This document shows, piece after piece, positions 6,281 to 7,163 of a stretch of 7,163 bases of DNA. The stretch is from Erysipelotrichaceae bacterium UBA6182. GTDB taxonomy: Bacteria; Bacillota_I; Bacilli_A; Erysipelotrichales; Erysipelotrichaceae. The notes under the pieces are model-generated. The model did no database searches. It worked only from the letters and a program-made list of their open reading frames with translations, and was not told the DNA's origin. Numbering within the stretch: the stretch's first letter is position 1; each line of letters begins with the position of its first letter. The position numbers were made by a program, and so were the translations under genes. The stretch covers positions 35,361 to 42,523 of the forward strand of contig DITO01000254.1 in assembly GCA_002422065.1 (NCBI GenBank), read 5' to 3'.

Positions 6281-6305
6281 ATCAAATTATGTGGTTGACC
6301 TTTTT
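6268..6305 (+). terminator. Riboswitch expression platform: intrinsic terminator overlapping the aptamer
   Basis: Bases 6268-6282 pair with 6286-6300 in a 15-bp stem (two G-T wobbles) with a 3-base loop CAA, followed by TTTTT (6301-6305). Its 5' arm contains the 3' strand of aptamer P3 (6269-6271) and the C92-equivalent C6277, so aptamer and terminator cannot both form fully. Ligand binding should therefore favour read-through (ON switch). This direction is inferred from base pairing only. Confidence 0.88.
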
Positions 6306-6324
6306 CCTTAAAGGAGGGAAGCAT

Positions 6325-7163
6325 ATGAAGAAAATTTATCACAAACTTCTATCCACGATTGTGTCGGTTATGCTAATCATCACGGCATCGTTTGTGCCGG
6401 AGTTATTTAATTTTAGCACAGCCAATGCAGCAATCGGGACCTATCAAGCAGATTCTGGGGTGTATGATTTAATAGGTGTATCTACAAACAATCACACAGA
6501 TGCACATTACTTATGGGAGCATGCAGGAATAATCTATGTCGCGATTTCAGTACATAAAGCTGAAAACCAAATAAATGACATAATTATCGATGGGACAATT
6601 GCTGAGTTCAAGCACTTTATACCAGAGGTTACAAACCTATACATAACAGATTCAGTAAGTGGAAACATATTATTGAACGAAAGTGTTTCTGGGAAGGTCA
6701 GTTCAGGTTATAACTGGGTAATTGCAGGAATTACAAGATCAAGTGTACCAACAAGCATTATTTTAACAGTTAATGTCACTGGACAAGGACATACTCTTAG
6801 TAATATTACTTACACTGTCAGTGGTGCACTAGATGTTTATCACGAATATCCACCTACGCCTGCTGTTTTAGATGATGAACAGTCGATTGGAAGTAATACA
6901 TTGGGTGGAATAGCTCCAGGGACTTATACTTTCAATCCAAATCCTACATTGGGGTTTGAATATGCTAGTGTTGAACTTGAAATTGACGATGTTATAGTTG
7001 GAACAGCTGTATTAGGAACAGCATCTTCATTCCCAATTGCAGATGGTGTCATTAATGTAAGTAGTAGTGGTGTCATTAGTCTAGTTCTAAATCAAGCTTC
7101 GGCTAAAAAATATGACTTCACTTTCTCTTATCAACCGATTGTTTACGATTTCACCTTTAATCC
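6325..7163 (+). CDS. Secreted, probably cell-surface protein, N-terminal part (3' truncated by window)
   Basis: The frame stays open from ATG 6325 to the window end, giving 279 codons of a longer protein. The start has a strong AAGGAGGG site (6311-6318) immediately after the riboswitch terminator. Residues 1-35 form a classic signal peptide: basic MKKIYHK, a hydrophobic stretch LLSTIVSVMLIITASFV, and likely cleavage after STANA (35). The mature part is rich in Ser, Thr, Val, Ile, Gly and Asn, contains no Cys, and alternates in a pattern typical of beta-sandwich repeats. One unit spans about 36-172, then a PPTPAV linker (176-181) leads to a second unit from about 182. I cannot name either domain. 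The C-terminus, where a sortase LPxTG-like anchor or more repeats would be expected, is outside the window. Regulation by c-di-GMP through the leader suggests a role in adhesion or biofilm; this is inference. Confidence 0.82.
   Translation, partial: MKKIYHKLLSTIVSVMLIITASFVPELFNFSTANAAIGTYQADSGVYDLIGVSTNNHTDAHYLWEHAGIIYVAISVHKAENQINDIIIDGTIAEFKHFIPEVTNLYITDSVSGNILLNESVSGKVSSGYNWVIAGITRSSVPTSIILTVNVTGQGHTLSNITYTVSGALDVYHEYPPTPAVLDDEQSIGSNTLGGIAPGTYTFNPNPTLGFEYASVELEIDDVIVGTAVLGTASSFPIADGVINVSSSGVISLVLNQASAKKYDFTFSYQPIVYDFTFN

Noticed and set aside
1..7163. CRISPR array, transposase, tRNA/rRNA genes or phage attachment sites
   Set aside because: I looked for direct repeats with spacers, inverted terminal repeats and tRNA-like cloverleaf motifs and saw none.

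Overview
The window comes from a low-GC, AT-rich Gram-positive chromosome (Firmicutes/Bacillota). Supporting signs are strong AGGAGG-type ribosome sites, TTGATA/TATAAT promoters, U-tailed intrinsic terminators, the DUF951-ychF gene pair and a PII-like c-di-AMP receptor (DarA/PstA). The style of the surface protein and of the BTAD-type regulator suggests an Erysipelotrichia- or Clostridia-like gut or host-associated bacterium. That placement is inference; no rRNA or other decisive marker is present.

Left part (1-1800): the 3' end of a highly expressed gene of unnamed function runs into a convergent, complete rarA/mgsA ATPase gene on the minus strand. The two share a compact bidirectional terminator built into the last codons of rarA. 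A 63-bp divergent promoter gap separates rarA from the next operon.

Middle part (1803-4800): a tight housekeeping operon, dtd-folD-DUF951-ychF, covers D-aminoacyl-tRNA proofreading, one-carbon folate metabolism, a small CxxC protein and the ribosome-associated ATPase YchF. It is followed by darA/pstA, which has its own consensus-like promoter and ends in a strong terminator.

Right part (4826-7163), the most interesting: a single-gene transcription unit encodes a SARP/BTAD-type regulator (winged helix plus helical repeats). Its C-terminal third looks like a GGDEF (diguanylate cyclase) domain that has lost its signature. Directly downstream is a class I cyclic-di-GMP riboswitch (GEMM-I). The 3' edge of its aptamer is shared with a 15-bp intrinsic terminator, then come a strong ribosome site and the start of a secreted, probably surface-anchored protein that runs off the window. 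The geometry predicts an ON switch: c-di-GMP binding should prevent termination and permit synthesis of the surface protein. A possible c-di-GMP-fold regulator beside a c-di-GMP-controlled surface gene is the best candidate here for a coherent, little-described module.
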